Source: Vreelandella subterranea (GTDB taxonomy: Bacteria; Pseudomonadota; Gammaproteobacteria; Pseudomonadales; Halomonadaceae). From it: a DNA stretch of 64,000 nucleotides. Each line of letters opens with the position of its first letter. The stretch's first letter is position 1. Below the pieces are notes generated by a model that was not told the DNA's origin, searched no databases, and saw nothing but the letters and a program-made list of their open reading frames with translations. Where the stretch lies: NCBI RefSeq assembly GCF_900111305.1, contig NZ_FOGS01000002.1, forward strand, positions 1 through 64,000, read 5' to 3'. Made by a program: the position numbers and the translations under genes. Of the stretch, positions 35,267 to 45,412 are shown piece after piece.

Positions 35267-36163
35267 CTATACCTCCGGGGCAAACAAGCCCGTGGAGAGG
35301 TAGCGATCTCCCCGGTCGCAGACGATAAACACGATCACGGCATTTTCTACCTGCTCGGCAATACGCAGCGCCCCTGCCAGGCTCCCCCCCGAGGAGACGC
35401 CCGCGAAGATCCCCTCTTCACGCGCCAGGCGCCGCATGTGCTCTTCGGCTTCATGCTGGGCAATATCCAGGGTGGTATCCACCCGCGGGGCTTCAAAGAT
35501 GGCGGGCAGATATTCCTGCGGCCAGCGCCGGATCCCTGGGATGCTCGCCCCGTCGGCGGGCTGCAGGCCGACAATCTGAATCGCCGGATTCTGCTCTTTC
35601 AGATAGCGCGATACCCCCATGATGGTGCCGGTTGTCCCCATGGAGCTGACAAAATGGGTTACTTCGCCGCCCGTCTGCCGCCAGACTTCAGGGCCTGTCG
35701 TCCGATAGTGGGCCAGCGGATTGTCCGGGTTGGCGAACTGGTTGAGCGGCTTGCCCTCACCCCGAGCGATCATGCCGTCGGCAATATCCCGCGCTTCTTC
35801 CATACCGCCTTCCTTGCTTGCCGACACCAGCTCCGCGCCGAAGGCGGCCATGGCCTGCCTGCGTTCCTCGGAGGCGCTCTCGGGCATTATCAGCACCATG
35901 CGATAGCCCTTGATGGCAGCAGCCATCGCCAGGGCAATCCCGGTATTGCCCGATGTGGCTTCGATCAGGGTGTCGCCGGGGGTGATATCACCGCGTGCTT
36001 CTGCCTCACTGAGCATCGACAACGCGGGCCGGTCTTTCACCGACCCCGCCGGGTTGTTACCTTCCAGTTTCGCCAGGAGGGTATTGTTGCGCCCCGCGCT
36101 GATGCGCTTCAGACGCACCAACGGCGTGTTGCCAACCACCTCTTCTAACGTGGGATAATCCAT
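35267..36163 (-). CDS. cysM: Cysteine synthase B
   Basis: This PLP enzyme makes cysteine from O-acetylserine and sulfide or thiosulfate. K43 in NPAGSVKDRPA binds PLP. The substrate loop EATSGNTGIALA (about 68-79) and the GTTGTIMGVSRYL glycine loop are present. GIRRWPQEYLP marks the CysM rather than the CysK branch. Length (298) is normal. The CysE-binding features of CysK are not expected here. It is transcribed with rlmD and divergent from barA, whose promoter region is within the roughly 90 bases between them. Confidence 0.94.
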   Translation of the reverse strand: MDYPTLEEVVGNTPLVRLKRISAGRNNTLLAKLEGNNPAGSVKDRPALSMLSEAEARGDITPGDTLIEATSGNTGIALAMAAAIKGYRMVLIMPESASEERRQAMAAFGAELVSASKEGGMEEARDIADGMIARGEGKPLNQFANPDNPLAHYRTTGPEVWRQTGGEVTHFVSSMGTTGTIMGVSRYLKEQNPAIQIVGLQPADGASIPGIRRWPQEYLPAIFEAPRVDTTLDIAQHEAEEHMRRLAREEGIFAGVSSGGSLAGALRIAEQVENAVIVFIVCDRGDRYLSTGLFAPEV

Positions 36164-36255
36164 CGCATCAATTCCTTATCGTGATCGTTACCTACATTAT
36201 ATCGGTGCTAACGTACACTGGACAGGTAACCCTCTTGAATCAGCAGGCTGCTTTC

Positions 36256-38952
36256 ATGTCTTTGAACACGCGACTTCTTTTTGCGCTGCTTGGCCTTCCG
36301 CTCGTGGTCTATGCCTGCATGGCGATACTGCTCGTCATCCAAAACGACCAAAAAGCCCACGCGCTGCTGGAGGAGCGCATTGTAAGCGCCAGCCACTCCC
36401 TGGCCCCTCGCATGGCGGAGGCACTGCTAGAGACAGATATTGATCAGCTGGACACCCATGTTGGCACTTTCCTGGCGCAGCAGAGCGTCAGCTCAGTCAC
36501 CATCTTCGATAACCAGAACAACCGTCTGCTGGTGCGCGGACGCACCAACTCAGCATCATCGCTCTCGTCATATCCCAATACCACACAGCTGGTCACCACT
36601 GATGATGGATGGCGCTTGCAAGTTCCCCTGGAAGCGCCGACAACCGGTAACGAATCTCCCACACGAGCGGGGTGGCTCGAGGCCACGATAGACACCTACT
36701 CACTAAACCTTGCCCGCTATCAGATGATTGCCAGTTTAAGCCTGGGAGGCATGCTGCTCGGGCTCTGCCTGTTCTTGATTGCCTTTGCGATCAGCCGCTA
36801 TGTCACGCGGCCGATCGAAGAGGCAAATCATGCACTTTATCGCCTGTCGCGGGGGGATTATGAGCAAACGGCGATGTCACATAACGCCGTCGAACTGAAC
36901 CAGTTGGCCCAACAGATCAATGCGCTGGCCCATCACCTCCAAAGCGCCAAACATGACATGCAAGCGCAAATCGAACAGGCGACCAGCGAACTCCAGGAAT
37001 CCATGGAGACCATCGAAGAGCAGAATATCAAGCTCGACCTGGCCCACCGTAGCGCGGTGCGTGCCAATACGGTGAAGTCCGAGTTTCTCGCCAACATGAG
37101 TCACGAGATCCGTACGCCGCTGAACGGAATCATCGGATTCTGTCGACTGCTGGGCCGTTCGTCCCTGGATGACCGCCAGCGCGATTGGTTGCAGCACGTG
37201 CACAGGGCCTGCGATAACCTGCTCATGCTGGTCAACGATGTCCTCGACTTTTCCAAGCTGGAAGCCAACCGGCTAACCCTGGAAGAAGCCGACATCGACA
37301 TCGTGACCCTGGTTGATGAGGTGCTCGGCCTGCATGCTCCCGAGGCTCAACGTAAACACCTCCACCTGGTGGCCATGGTGTACGACGATGTCCCCACACC
37401 ACTCAGCGGCGACCCGCTCAGGCTCCACCAGGTGCTCAACAACCTGCTCAGCAATGCCCTCAAGTTTACCCAGCAGGGCGATGTGGTCGTCAGGGTCATG
37501 CTGGAGCACTACGCGGGTAAGCATGTCGTGCTGAATATCAGCGTCAGCGATACAGGCATTGGCCTGAGCGAAGAGCACCAGCAACAGCTGTTCAGTGCCT
37601 TTTCCCAGGCCGAACCCAGCCACCCCCGGCAGTTTGGCGGCAGCGGGCTCGGCTTGACCATCTGTCGTCAGCTCATTCACCGCATGGGGGGCGAGATCAG
37701 CGTCGAGAGCGAACTCAATAAAGGCTCGACGTTCTCTTTCACCCTGCCCCTCCAGGCCACCCACGCCGGCGAACGCAGCCCAGAGCTGCACCTTGACGGC
37801 CCGATCGTCGGCGTTCACGAACCCCACACCACCACCAGGAATGTACTGGATCACCTGCTGGAACGCTGGGGCGCAATGCCGGTTGCGCTGTCCGGGAACG
37901 CTGCCTGCGATTTGCTGCTCATCAGTCTTGACCAGGATGATCTACAGCCCAAGGCACTCAGCCACTGGCAGGGCATCATCCGTGCCGCCGAGTGCCCCGC
38001 ACTGGTGCTGGTAAACGGATCAAGCTTTGAACTGCCTAAACTCGATTTTCCGTTCAAAGGCGAGCTGCTTTGCAAGCCATTTACCCGCTCGCAACTGGCT
38101 GCCTCGCTGACGCACCTATTGGTACCGGTCAGCGAAACCCGCGCCCTCCAAAGTGCGCCTCTTCCGGCGTTACCTGCTGCCAATGAGGGGTATCGATTAT
38201 TGGTCGTCGACGACAATACCTCCAACCGGCAACTGCTGAGTGCATTATTGGAGGGGCCCGACAGGCACATTACCATGGCGGCAAGTGGCCATGAAGCGAT
38301 CGAGATGGGTCGGGAGCAGACGTTCGACATGGTACTCATGGATATCCGCATGCCGGAGATGGATGGCGTGCAAGCCACCCGGACGCTGCGACGCATCAGC
38401 AATGCCTGGAGTCGCTGTCCGATCATTGCGGTGACCGCGCACGCGTTGAACAGTGAACGTCAACGCTGGCTGGCCGAAGGGCTGGACGACGTGATTGTCA
38501 AGCCGATCGACGAGCATGACTTGAACCAGTTGCTCAACCGGTTCCTGGGCATTGACACGCCGGATTCAGCGCCCCAGCCAACTAAAAAACCGCCCAGCGA
38601 AACATCCACATCCGCCACCTTACCGGTGATCGACCTGACGCTGGGTGCGCGCCTGGCCGGGGGCAAGGATGACATTGCACGGGCCCAGATCAAGCGCCTG
38701 ATCGACAGCCTGCCCGCCACACGGCAAGCCATGGAGGCTGCCTATCAGCAGCGCAACATCGAGGCGCTGCTGGACAGCGTCCACGACCTGAACGGCGCCA
38801 GCCGCTACTGCGGGACCCCCGAGTTGGCACTGATTGTCGAGACCCTGGAGACACGGCTGCGCACCAGCGGGCTGGACCACGCGGAAAGCCTCATCAACGA
38901 CCTTTACCGGGCCATGGACAAACTCATTGCCCAGCGGGGCACGCTTGGCTAG
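36256..38952 (+). CDS. barA: Hybrid sensor histidine kinase BarA
   Basis: This inner-membrane tripartite kinase would phosphorylate UvrY/GacA-type regulators. The layout (898-residue numbering) is: TM1 about 5-28, a periplasmic sensor, TM2 about 160-180, HAMP about 180-235, HisKA with H283 in NMSHEIRTPLNG, and HATPase with VSDTGIGL and GGSGLGLTI. A receiver with D696 (LMDIRMPEMDG) and a C-terminal Hpt with H843 (VHDLNGAS) follow. Between HATPase and receiver lies a receiver-like stretch (about 515-635) that has lost the phospho-Asp. I chose ATG 36256 over a GTG at 36181. It lies beside cysM/relA as in Pseudomonas gacS loci. Confidence 0.92.
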   Translation: MSLNTRLLFALLGLPLVVYACMAILLVIQNDQKAHALLEERIVSASHSLAPRMAEALLETDIDQLDTHVGTFLAQQSVSSVTIFDNQNNRLLVRGRTNSASSLSSYPNTTQLVTTDDGWRLQVPLEAPTTGNESPTRAGWLEATIDTYSLNLARYQMIASLSLGGMLLGLCLFLIAFAISRYVTRPIEEANHALYRLSRGDYEQTAMSHNAVELNQLAQQINALAHHLQSAKHDMQAQIEQATSELQESMETIEEQNIKLDLAHRSAVRANTVKSEFLANMSHEIRTPLNGIIGFCRLLGRSSLDDRQRDWLQHVHRACDNLLMLVNDVLDFSKLEANRLTLEEADIDIVTLVDEVLGLHAPEAQRKHLHLVAMVYDDVPTPLSGDPLRLHQVLNNLLSNALKFTQQGDVVVRVMLEHYAGKHVVLNISVSDTGIGLSEEHQQQLFSAFSQAEPSHPRQFGGSGLGLTICRQLIHRMGGEISVESELNKGSTFSFTLPLQATHAGERSPELHLDGPIVGVHEPHTTTRNVLDHLLERWGAMPVALSGNAACDLLLISLDQDDLQPKALSHWQGIIRAAECPALVLVNGSSFELPKLDFPFKGELLCKPFTRSQLAASLTHLLVPVSETRALQSAPLPALPAANEGYRLLVVDDNTSNRQLLSALLEGPDRHITMAASGHEAIEMGREQTFDMVLMDIRMPEMDGVQATRTLRRISNAWSRCPIIAVTAHALNSERQRWLAEGLDDVIVKPIDEHDLNQLLNRFLGIDTPDSAPQPTKKPPSETSTSATLPVIDLTLGARLAGGKDDIARAQIKRLIDSLPATRQAMEAAYQQRNIEALLDSVHDLNGASRYCGTPELALIVETLETRLRTSGLDHAESLINDLYRAMDKLIAQRGTLG

Positions 38953-38957
38953 GACGA

Positions 38958-39029
38958 CCTAGCTTTCCAAGACCACTTAGCTTTCCAAGATCACTTAGCT
39001 TTGCAGGACCACTTAGCTTTCCAGGACCA
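38958..39029. repeat. Four 18-bp tandem repeats carrying the acpS 3' end and stop codon
   Basis: Copies at 38958-38975, 38976-38993, 38994-39011 and 39012-39029 follow CyTAGCTTTsCArGAyCA. Read on the minus strand each copy encodes the end of AcpS, V-(V/I)-L-(E/Q)-S-stop, in the same frame. The acpS terminus has therefore been copied in tandem past its own stop. The array runs to within five bases of the barA stop at 38950-38952. A partial older copy may be present at 38951-38957. Confidence 0.92.
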
Positions 39030-39390
39030 CAAAAGCAATGGCATAGGCATCTTCATCGCTTAACGTGATGTGCAAGGCGTTCACCCCGGCGACTGACGCT
39101 TTCTCGGCAGCCGTCCCCTGGAGGTCGAAGTAGGGTTTGCCCAGCGCATCGTTGAACACCTGGATATCGCGCCACTGAAGCCCATGCCGCAACCCCAGGC
39201 CCAGCGCCTTGACAAAGGCCTCTTTGGCCGCAAACCGCTTGGCCAGAAAGGCGACCGGATGGGCTTTCTGCTGCCACACGGCGTGCTCTTCAGGGCCCAG
39301 GATACGCAGCGCGAAACGCGGTCCGTGACGCTCCAAGGCCCGCTCAAAACGCTCGATCCGGGCGATATCGGAGCCAATACCGACGATCAC
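39013..39390 (-). CDS. acpS: Holo-[acyl-carrier-protein] synthase
   Basis: It transfers the phosphopantetheine arm from CoA to acyl carrier protein. The metal-binding IVGIGSDIARIERF (D8) and RFAAKEAFVKALG motifs are both present, and the length is 125. The start is GTG at 39390, four bases after the pdxJ stop. The gene is the last of the pdxJ-acpS pair, and its final codons belong to an 18-bp tandem repeat. Reading through the stop would meet three more stops in the same frame. Confidence 0.94.
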   Translation of the reverse strand: MIVGIGSDIARIERFERALERHGPRFALRILGPEEHAVWQQKAHPVAFLAKRFAAKEAFVKALGLGLRHGLQWRDIQVFNDALGKPYFDLQGTAAEKASVAGVNALHITLSDEDAYAIAFVVLES

Positions 39391-39393
39391 GGA

Positions 39394-40218
39394 TCAGTGC
39401 CCACAGCAGCCATCATGCCCATGACCGTGCTGCTCCTCGTGTTCATGATCATGGGCATCCAGCGCCGCCATCAGACCGGCTTCCTGACCCGCGATAATCA
39501 ACCGCTTCATGTCGGCAACGGCATCTTTCAGGCCTACAAACAGCGCACGTGCGATAATCGCGTGACCGATATTCAACTCGTTGATACCCGGCAACGCCGC
39601 GATGGCTTCCACATTGTGGTAATGCAACCCATGACCGGCATTGACCACAAGCCCAAGCGATACCGCATGCGTGGCGGCAGCGGTTAACCGCTGGTACTCG
39701 GCCGTGGCTGTCTCGCTGCCGGGGTGCGCCTCGGCATACGCTCCGGTGTGCAACTCAATGACCGGTGCGCCCGCCCGCTGCGCTGCGTCGATCTGGTCCG
39801 CGTCAGGATCGATAAATAACGACACTTCGCAACCGGCTGCCGCCAGTCGCTGGCAGGCACTGGCCACGGCGTCGAAGCCTCCCACCACGTCGAGACCGCC
39901 TTCCGTGGTCAATTCTTCGCGCTTCTCGGGGACCAGGCATACATGGGCCGGACGAATGTCCTCGGCCAGCGTCAGCATCTCTTCCGTGACCGCCATCTCC
40001 AGGTTCATGCGCGTATTGAGCACCTCGGCCAGCAGCTTCACGTCGCGCAGTTGGATATGGCGCCGATCTTCGCGCAGGTGCACGGTAATGCCGTCGGCGC
40101 CCGACTCTTCGGCTAACAGCGCGGCCTGAACGGGATCCGGATAGCGGGTGCCGCGTGCCTGACGCAGCGTGGCAATATGATCGATGTTGACGCCTAACAG
40201 TATCCGGGGGGGATGCAT
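39394..40218 (-). CDS. pdxJ: Pyridoxine 5'-phosphate synthase, with His-rich tail
   Basis: It closes the pyridoxine ring from deoxyxylulose phosphate and 3-amino-2-oxopropyl phosphate. The TIM-barrel motifs are clear: [17 protein letters not shown] (8-24), [24 protein letters not shown] with the catalytic Glu, [12 protein letters not shown] and [14 protein letters not shown]. The enzyme ends near residue 250. It is followed by a tail, [20 protein letters not shown], with seven His and two Cys, not found in E. coli PdxJ. This looks like a metal-binding appendage; its use is unknown. pdxJ-acpS order is standard. Confidence 0.95.
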   Translation of the reverse strand: MHPPRILLGVNIDHIATLRQARGTRYPDPVQAALLAEESGADGITVHLREDRRHIQLRDVKLLAEVLNTRMNLEMAVTEEMLTLAEDIRPAHVCLVPEKREELTTEGGLDVVGGFDAVASACQRLAAAGCEVSLFIDPDADQIDAAQRAGAPVIELHTGAYAEAHPGSETATAEYQRLTAAATHAVSLGLVVNAGHGLHYHNVEAIAALPGINELNIGHAIIARALFVGLKDAVADMKRLIIAGQEAGLMAALDAHDHEHEEQHGHGHDGCCGH

Positions 40219-40250
40219 AAATGGCCTCCAGTTTTATAAAGGATGATTAC

Positions 40251-40949
40251 CTAACGTTGGCGACGCTGGGCAAGATCGCGCATCAATTCCCGGGAGCGTA
40301 ATGCAGTGGTCCCCAGATGCGGCGCCAGCGCGGCGCGCATGACGGCCTTCAACGCGTTGGCAAGCGTCGGTTCCTGCCAGTCATGTTGATCAATATAGCG
40401 TAGGGTGCGACCGTCCAGCCCTTTGGCGGCCGGGATGAACGCCCGGCTGGCGGCATCGAATCGGTACTGGGCCTGAGGGTCGAGCGCGCCACCGTCAGGG
40501 GTGCAGAAGCGTGGCGTGGCGTCCAGGACCTCCAGCAGTGACCATTCGTAACGGCGCAGCGCCAGCGCACGGGCGGCAGGCATCGGCAGCGCCTCCAGCA
40601 AGGCGGTGTAAAAGGCAAAGACATTGCCTGCGGGCAGTTCCAGCGGCAGCAGGCGAGTCGCAATCTCGTTGGCGTAAAACCCGCACAGCAGGCCCTCCCC
40701 AGCCAGCAGCGCTGTTGCTCCCCGCGACTCCATCAGGTGCAGCCGCTTGAGCTCACGTTCGCCCCGCCAGGTCACATGAAGGGGGGTAAAAGGCTGGAGC
40801 CGCTGACGCGATTTTGACGTGGGTCGCTGACCGCCCTGGGCGACCGCTCGGATGCGGCCATGGTGGAGTGTCAACAGATCCACCAGCGCACTGGTTTCGC
40901 GGTATGGCCTTCGGTGCAGCAGGAAGGCCGGCTCCGCCGACATTGCCAT
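40251..40949 (-). CDS. recO: DNA repair protein RecO
   Basis: It helps RecR load RecA onto SSB-coated DNA in the RecFOR pathway. The N-terminal OB fold starts AFLLHRRPYRETSALVDLLT, followed by a helical domain with LLPLELPAGNVFAFY. The zinc Cys cluster of some RecO proteins is absent, as in other gammaproteobacteria. Three starts are possible: a TTG at 40955 overlapping the era stop, ATG 40949 (232 residues, chosen) and ATG 40943. It follows era, as in many relatives. Confidence 0.9.
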   Translation of the reverse strand: MAMSAEPAFLLHRRPYRETSALVDLLTLHHGRIRAVAQGGQRPTSKSRQRLQPFTPLHVTWRGERELKRLHLMESRGATALLAGEGLLCGFYANEIATRLLPLELPAGNVFAFYTALLEALPMPAARALALRRYEWSLLEVLDATPRFCTPDGGALDPQAQYRFDAASRAFIPAAKGLDGRTLRYIDQHDWQEPTLANALKAVMRAALAPHLGTTALRSRELMRDLAQRRQR

Positions 40950-40951
40950 GC

Positions 40952-41851
40952 TCAATCGAGATCGTAGCCCAGGCTCTTAAGCGCGCGTTCATCGTCTGAC
41001 CAGCCGCGCTTTACCTTGACCCACAGGTTCAGCATGACTTTGGTTCCCAGCGCACGCTCCATGTCCAGGCGCGCCTCACGACCAATGCTCTTGATGCGCT
41101 CGCCGTTTTCACCAATCAAAATGACTTTCTGCCCCTGACGTTCCACCAGAATCAGCGCACTGATATGGGTCACGCGTTCGGTTTCGCGAAATTCTTCAAT
41201 TTCCACGGTCATCTGATAGGGCAACTCGTCACCCAACTGGCGCATGACTTTTTCCCGCACCAGCTCAGCCGCCATGAACCGCAGGCTACGGTCGGTAATC
41301 TGGTCTTCGGGGAAATAGTGAATGCTTTCAGGAAGATATTTGGCAACCTCTTCTTCGAGGGTATCCACCTGGGTGCCGTGCTTGGCGGAAATGGGCACAA
41401 TGGCGGCAAATTCCCGGCGCGCGCCAACCTCGGCAAGCCAAGGCAGCAGGTCACCTTTGTCGTTGAGTCGATCCACCTTGTTGACCGCGAGAATGATAGG
41501 CGCCTTGACGTGTTCAAGGCGTTTAAGCACCGCCTGGTCTTCATCGGTCCAGCGGGTGCGGTCAATAATGAACACCACGCAGTCAACGTCCCGTAGGGCC
41601 TGGGTCGCCGCCTGGTTCATGAACCGGTTGATGGCTTTATTGCGATCCTTGGACATGATATGCATGCCCGGCGTATCGACGTAGATAAACTGGGCGTCGC
41701 CTTCCGTCTTGATCCCCATCACCTGGTGGCGTGTGGTCTGCGGCCGCCGGGAGGTAATCGAAATTTTCTGCCCCAGAATACGGTTCATCAAGGTGGATTT
41801 GCCGACGTTGGGGCGGCCGACAATCGCAACGAATCCACAGGACTGGCTCAT
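40952..41851 (-). CDS. era: GTPase Era
   Basis: This essential GTPase helps 30S subunit maturation by binding the 16S rRNA 3' end. G motifs are GRPNVGKST (12-20), the switch T, DTPGMH, and NKVDRL. A C-terminal KH domain (about 200-299) has [19 protein letters not shown], then [21 protein letters not shown]. Length (299) is standard. Its start overlaps the rnc stop by four bases and its stop abuts recO, so rnc-era-recO form one unit. Confidence 0.96.
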   Translation of the reverse strand: MSQSCGFVAIVGRPNVGKSTLMNRILGQKISITSRRPQTTRHQVMGIKTEGDAQFIYVDTPGMHIMSKDRNKAINRFMNQAATQALRDVDCVVFIIDRTRWTDEDQAVLKRLEHVKAPIILAVNKVDRLNDKGDLLPWLAEVGARREFAAIVPISAKHGTQVDTLEEEVAKYLPESIHYFPEDQITDRSLRFMAAELVREKVMRQLGDELPYQMTVEIEEFRETERVTHISALILVERQGQKVILIGENGERIKSIGREARLDMERALGTKVMLNLWVKVKRGWSDDERALKSLGYDLD

Positions 41852-42540
41852 GCATTGTCTCCAGGACGTTTTTCAAGGTGGGCAAGCGCTTCTTCAGCGG
41901 CTTGCTGTTCTGCGTGGCGACGGCTGGGGCCTTTGCCTGTCGTGTGCTCGCTCAGCAGATCAATGTAACATTCCACAGTGAACATCTGGGCATGAGCCTC
42001 CCCCTTGACGCTAACCACTTCGTAGCGGGGTAGCGCCGCCTGTCGCGACTGAAGGAATTCCTGCAGCCGTGTTTTGGGGTCTTTCTGGGTGTCCTGCAGC
42101 GAGATACCCGCCAGCCGTTCGGCGTACCACGACAGGACCCGCTCGCGAACGGCATCCATGCCTGCATCCAAATAGATGGCACCGATCACCGCTTCTACCG
42201 CATCCGCCAGGATCGATTCCCGGCGATGCCCGCCGCTTTTCATTTCGCCTGAACCTAACCGCAAGCACTCGCCAAACGTCATTTCCCTGGCCAGTTCAGC
42301 CAGCGTCTGCCCTTTGACCAGGCGCGCCCTCAGGCGCGATAGCTGACCTTCACGGGCCTGGGGAAAGCGCTCATAGAGCGCTTCCGCAATCACGAAATTG
42401 ACGATGGAATCGCCCAGAAATTCCAGGCGCTCATTATTGCGACCGCCATAACTGCGGTGGGTCATGGCCAGCTCTATCAGTGTAAGATCACCGAAGGTAT
42501 GACCAATGCGTCGGCAAAAAGCGGTTAACGAAGTACTCAC
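41848..42540 (-). CDS. rnc: Ribonuclease III
   Basis: It cuts double-stranded RNA in rRNA and mRNA processing. The signature [10 protein letters not shown] is at 36-45, and the second acidic site is in [16 protein letters not shown]. The double-stranded RNA-binding domain (about 155-226) starts [12 protein letters not shown] and ends with [21 protein letters not shown]. Length is 230. It is coupled to era by an ATGA overlap and preceded by lepB after 61 bases. Confidence 0.96.
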   Translation of the reverse strand: MSTSLTAFCRRIGHTFGDLTLIELAMTHRSYGGRNNERLEFLGDSIVNFVIAEALYERFPQAREGQLSRLRARLVKGQTLAELAREMTFGECLRLGSGEMKSGGHRRESILADAVEAVIGAIYLDAGMDAVRERVLSWYAERLAGISLQDTQKDPKTRLQEFLQSRQAALPRYEVVSVKGEAHAQMFTVECYIDLLSEHTTGKGPSRRHAEQQAAEEALAHLEKRPGDNA

Positions 42541-42601
42541 GGGGCCCCTACGTCATTGACGTTGACTAAAAATAAATGGTTATACATGACGATTGGTTTC
42601 A

Positions 42602-43396
42602 TTACTCGATGCGGCGTACGTCGGTAAAGCTCGGCAGCCCGCCATCCCAGTGCATCCAGACGGCGAAGGCGCGCCCGACAATATTGTCTTCAGGCACAAA
42701 CCCCCAGTAACGGCTGTCATTGGAGTGGTCGCGGTTGTCGCCCATGGTGAAATAGTGACCTTCGGGCACCTCCACCTCACGCATCTGCGGCCCGGGATCA
42801 CGGGGGTTGTTATAGATATAATGCTCAACGTCACCTAGACGCTCTTCAAATAGCGGCTGCTGGCTGGCGCTCTCTTCCATCAGTTCCTTGGGAACCGGTT
42901 CGCCATTGATGAACAGCTGCTTGTCTTCATAGCGAATCCGGTCACCAGGCAGGCCTACCACGCGCTTGATGAAGTTGACCGAAGGCTCTTCAGGGAAGCG
43001 AAACACCATGACATCGCCCCGCTCAGGGTCATCGACTTCAAGGAACCGCGTGTTGACGACCGGTAGACGCAGGCCATAAGCGAACTTGTTGACCAGAATG
43101 AAGTCGCCCACTTCAAGCGTCGGACGCATCGACCCGGAAGGAATTTGAAACGGCTCAACGACAAAGCTGCGCACCACCAGCACGACCAGCAATACCGGGA
43201 AGAATGAGCGCGAATAATCGACCGGCCATGGCTCTTTAAGCAGCTTTTCACGGGTGGCCGGGTCCAGCCCTTCCTGGGTGCTGGCGTCGGCGCGCTCGAC
43301 ACGCTCCTGACGCCTGGGACGCAGCCAGACCACATCCAGCAAATAGATAACGCCAGAAAGCGCAACGGCAAGTACCAGCAGTAATGCAAAATCCAT
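42602..43396 (-). CDS. lepB: Signal peptidase I
   Basis: It cleaves signal peptides on the periplasmic face of the inner membrane. TM1 (about 3-23) and TM2 (about 62-80) frame a cytoplasmic loop. The catalytic Ser-Lys pair is S89 in QIPSGSMRPTL and K144 in FIKRVVGLPGD, two residues earlier than in E. coli. The later box EGHYFTMGDNRDHSNDSRYW is intact. Length is 264. It follows lepA by 15 bases, the usual lepA-lepB pair. Confidence 0.96.
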   Translation of the reverse strand: MDFALLLVLAVALSGVIYLLDVVWLRPRRQERVERADASTQEGLDPATREKLLKEPWPVDYSRSFFPVLLVVLVVRSFVVEPFQIPSGSMRPTLEVGDFILVNKFAYGLRLPVVNTRFLEVDDPERGDVMVFRFPEEPSVNFIKRVVGLPGDRIRYEDKQLFINGEPVPKELMEESASQQPLFEERLGDVEHYIYNNPRDPGPQMREVEVPEGHYFTMGDNRDHSNDSRYWGFVPEDNIVGRAFAVWMHWDGGLPSFTDVRRIE

Positions 43397-43411
43397 GGGT
43401 GGACGTCTTCC

Positions 43412-45226
43412 TTAGTCGTTAACCTTGAGTACAGCAAGGAAGGCTTCCTGGGGGATCTCCACCCGACCGACCTGCTTCATGCGTTTCTTACCCGCTTTCT
43501 GTTTTTCCAGCAGCTTTTTCTTACGGCTGACATCACCGCCGTAACATTTTGCCGTCACGTTTTTGCGCAGTGCTTTGACAGTAGAGCGCGCCACCACCTG
43601 CCCCCCGATAGCGGCCTGAATCGCCACGTCATACATTTGCCGGGGAATCAGCTCTTTCATTTTTTCCACCAGCAGTCGACCACGCGAGTGGGCGTGATCG
43701 CGGTGAATAATCACCGCGAGGGCGTCCACTTTATCACCGTTAATCAGCACGTCCAGGCGAGCCAGATGGGCCATTTCAAAACGCTCAAAATTATATTCAA
43801 GCGACGCGTAACCACGTGAAATAGACTTCAACCGATCAAAAAAGTCCATCACGACTTCAGACATCGGTAATTCGTAGGTCAATTGGATCTGGTTGCCGAG
43901 AAACTGCATGTCCAGCTGGGTGCCGCGGCGCAGTTCACACTCGGAAATCACATTCCCGACAAATTCCTGGGGTACCAGAATGCTTGCCCGCACAACGGGT
44001 TCGCGCATCTGCTCGACGTCGGCCATGTCGGGCAGCTTGGAGGGGTTCGATACGTAAAGGAGATCGCCATTTTTCATGGACAGCTCGTAGACCACCGTGG
44101 GGGCGGTGGTCAGCAGGTCCAGATCGTATTCACGTTCCAGGCGCTCCTGGATGATCTCCATGTGGAGGGTGCCAAGAAACCCCACCCGGAAACCGAAACC
44201 GAGCGCGTCTGAATTTTCCGGTTCGTATTCGAGCGACGCATCGTTGAGTGCCAGCTTTTCCAACGCATCGCGAAAATCTTCATAGTCATCGGAATTGACG
44301 GTGAATATACCGGCATACACCTGCGGCTTGACCTTTTTAAAGCCTGGCAGCCTGGGCACATCCGGTGTTTTGGTATGCGTGATGGTATCACCCACAGGAG
44401 CACCGTGAATGTCTTTGATACCCGCTACGATAAAGCCCACTTCACCAGCACGCAGAATATCGGTCTGCTTGCGCAGCGGCGTAAAAATGCCCACTTCAGT
44501 GGTATTCCAATCCCTGTTTGTGGAATTGATGCGGATCTTGTCGCCTTTGCGCAGCGTGCCGTCAAAAAGCCGAACCAAGGACACAACCCCAAGGTAGTTA
44601 TCGAACCACGAGTCGATAATCAGCGCCTGCAAGGGGGCGTCAGGGTCGCCTTTGGGGGGCGGTATATCGCGTACCAGACGTTCTAACAGCTCATCGATGC
44701 CAAGCCCGCTTTTAGCGGACACCTGACAGGCATCGGTCGCATCGATGCCGATGATCTCCTCGACTTCCTGAGCCACCCGATCGGGGTCGGCCTGGGGCAA
44801 GTCGATTTTATTCAGCACCGGCAAGACTTCCAGCCCCTGTTCAACGGCGGTGTAGCAGTTGGCAACCGATTGGGCTTCCACCCCCTGAGCGGCATCGACA
44901 ACCAGCAGCGCGCCCTCGCAGGCGTAAAGCGAGCGAGACACTTCATAAGAAAAGTCGACGTGGCCGGGCGTATCGATAAAGTTGAGCTGGTAGACCTGCC
45001 CGTCGGACGCGGTGTAGTCCAGGGTGACCGACTGAGCCTTGATGGTAATGCCACGCTCGCGTTCGATATCCATCGAGTCAAGCACTTGTTCTTTCAATTC
45101 GCGCTCGGTTAATCCACCACAGGTTTGAATCAACCGGTCTGATAGGGTGGATTTGCCGTGATCAATGTGCGCGATGATCGAGAAGTTTCTGATGTGCTTG
45201 ATTTTGCTAACTGTTTCTTGGGTCAT
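43412..45226 (-). CDS. lepA: Elongation factor 4
   Basis: This ribosomal GTPase of the EF-G class may act in initiation or back-translocation. G motifs [22 protein letters not shown] and NKIDLPQAD are present. The LepA-specific C-terminal domain ends [19 protein letters not shown], then [20 protein letters not shown]. Length (604) is within a few residues of E. coli LepA. It is first in the lepA-lepB-rnc-era-recO run. The leader to mucD's end (45227-45412) holds the mucD terminator. Confidence 0.97.
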   Translation of the reverse strand: MTQETVSKIKHIRNFSIIAHIDHGKSTLSDRLIQTCGGLTERELKEQVLDSMDIERERGITIKAQSVTLDYTASDGQVYQLNFIDTPGHVDFSYEVSRSLYACEGALLVVDAAQGVEAQSVANCYTAVEQGLEVLPVLNKIDLPQADPDRVAQEVEEIIGIDATDACQVSAKSGLGIDELLERLVRDIPPPKGDPDAPLQALIIDSWFDNYLGVVSLVRLFDGTLRKGDKIRINSTNRDWNTTEVGIFTPLRKQTDILRAGEVGFIVAGIKDIHGAPVGDTITHTKTPDVPRLPGFKKVKPQVYAGIFTVNSDDYEDFRDALEKLALNDASLEYEPENSDALGFGFRVGFLGTLHMEIIQERLEREYDLDLLTTAPTVVYELSMKNGDLLYVSNPSKLPDMADVEQMREPVVRASILVPQEFVGNVISECELRRGTQLDMQFLGNQIQLTYELPMSEVVMDFFDRLKSISRGYASLEYNFERFEMAHLARLDVLINGDKVDALAVIIHRDHAHSRGRLLVEKMKELIPRQMYDVAIQAAIGGQVVARSTVKALRKNVTAKCYGGDVSRKKKLLEKQKAGKKRMKQVGRVEIPQEAFLAVLKVND

Positions 45227-45354
45227 TGGCCGTTTTTATCCGGTATATGTACGCAACCATGTACGGTTAACAATCTTGCTGTGGTATACGCAGTAGAAAT
45301 TTGACGCCATTGTACCGTTACGACGGTCCCGGTGCTATGTGCAAAAGAAAGAGC

Positions 45355-45395
45355 AAAAAAAACGACAGCCCGCTTAGTGAAAACGGACTGCCGTT
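45355..45395 (-). terminator. Rho-independent terminator after mucD
   Basis: On the minus strand a 12-bp stem (AACGGCAGTCCG with CGGGCTGTCGTT, two G-U pairs) and an 11-base loop are followed by eight T. It lies 18 bases after the mucD stop and isolates mucD from lepA. Confidence 0.9.
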
Positions 45396-45412
45396 ATAGA
45401 GAGGTTAATCAG

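Noticed and set aside
37273-37854. 193-codon minus-strand frame inside barA
   Set aside because: Antisense to the conserved kinase core; no start context or homologous pattern.
38958-39029. Tandem repeats considered as a CRISPR array
   Set aside because: Repeats are contiguous without spacers and match the acpS 3' end; no cas genes are near.
43412-45226. Conserved core block lepA to acpS considered for novelty
   Set aside because: Gene content and order are ordinary; only the PdxJ tail and the acpS repeat stand out.
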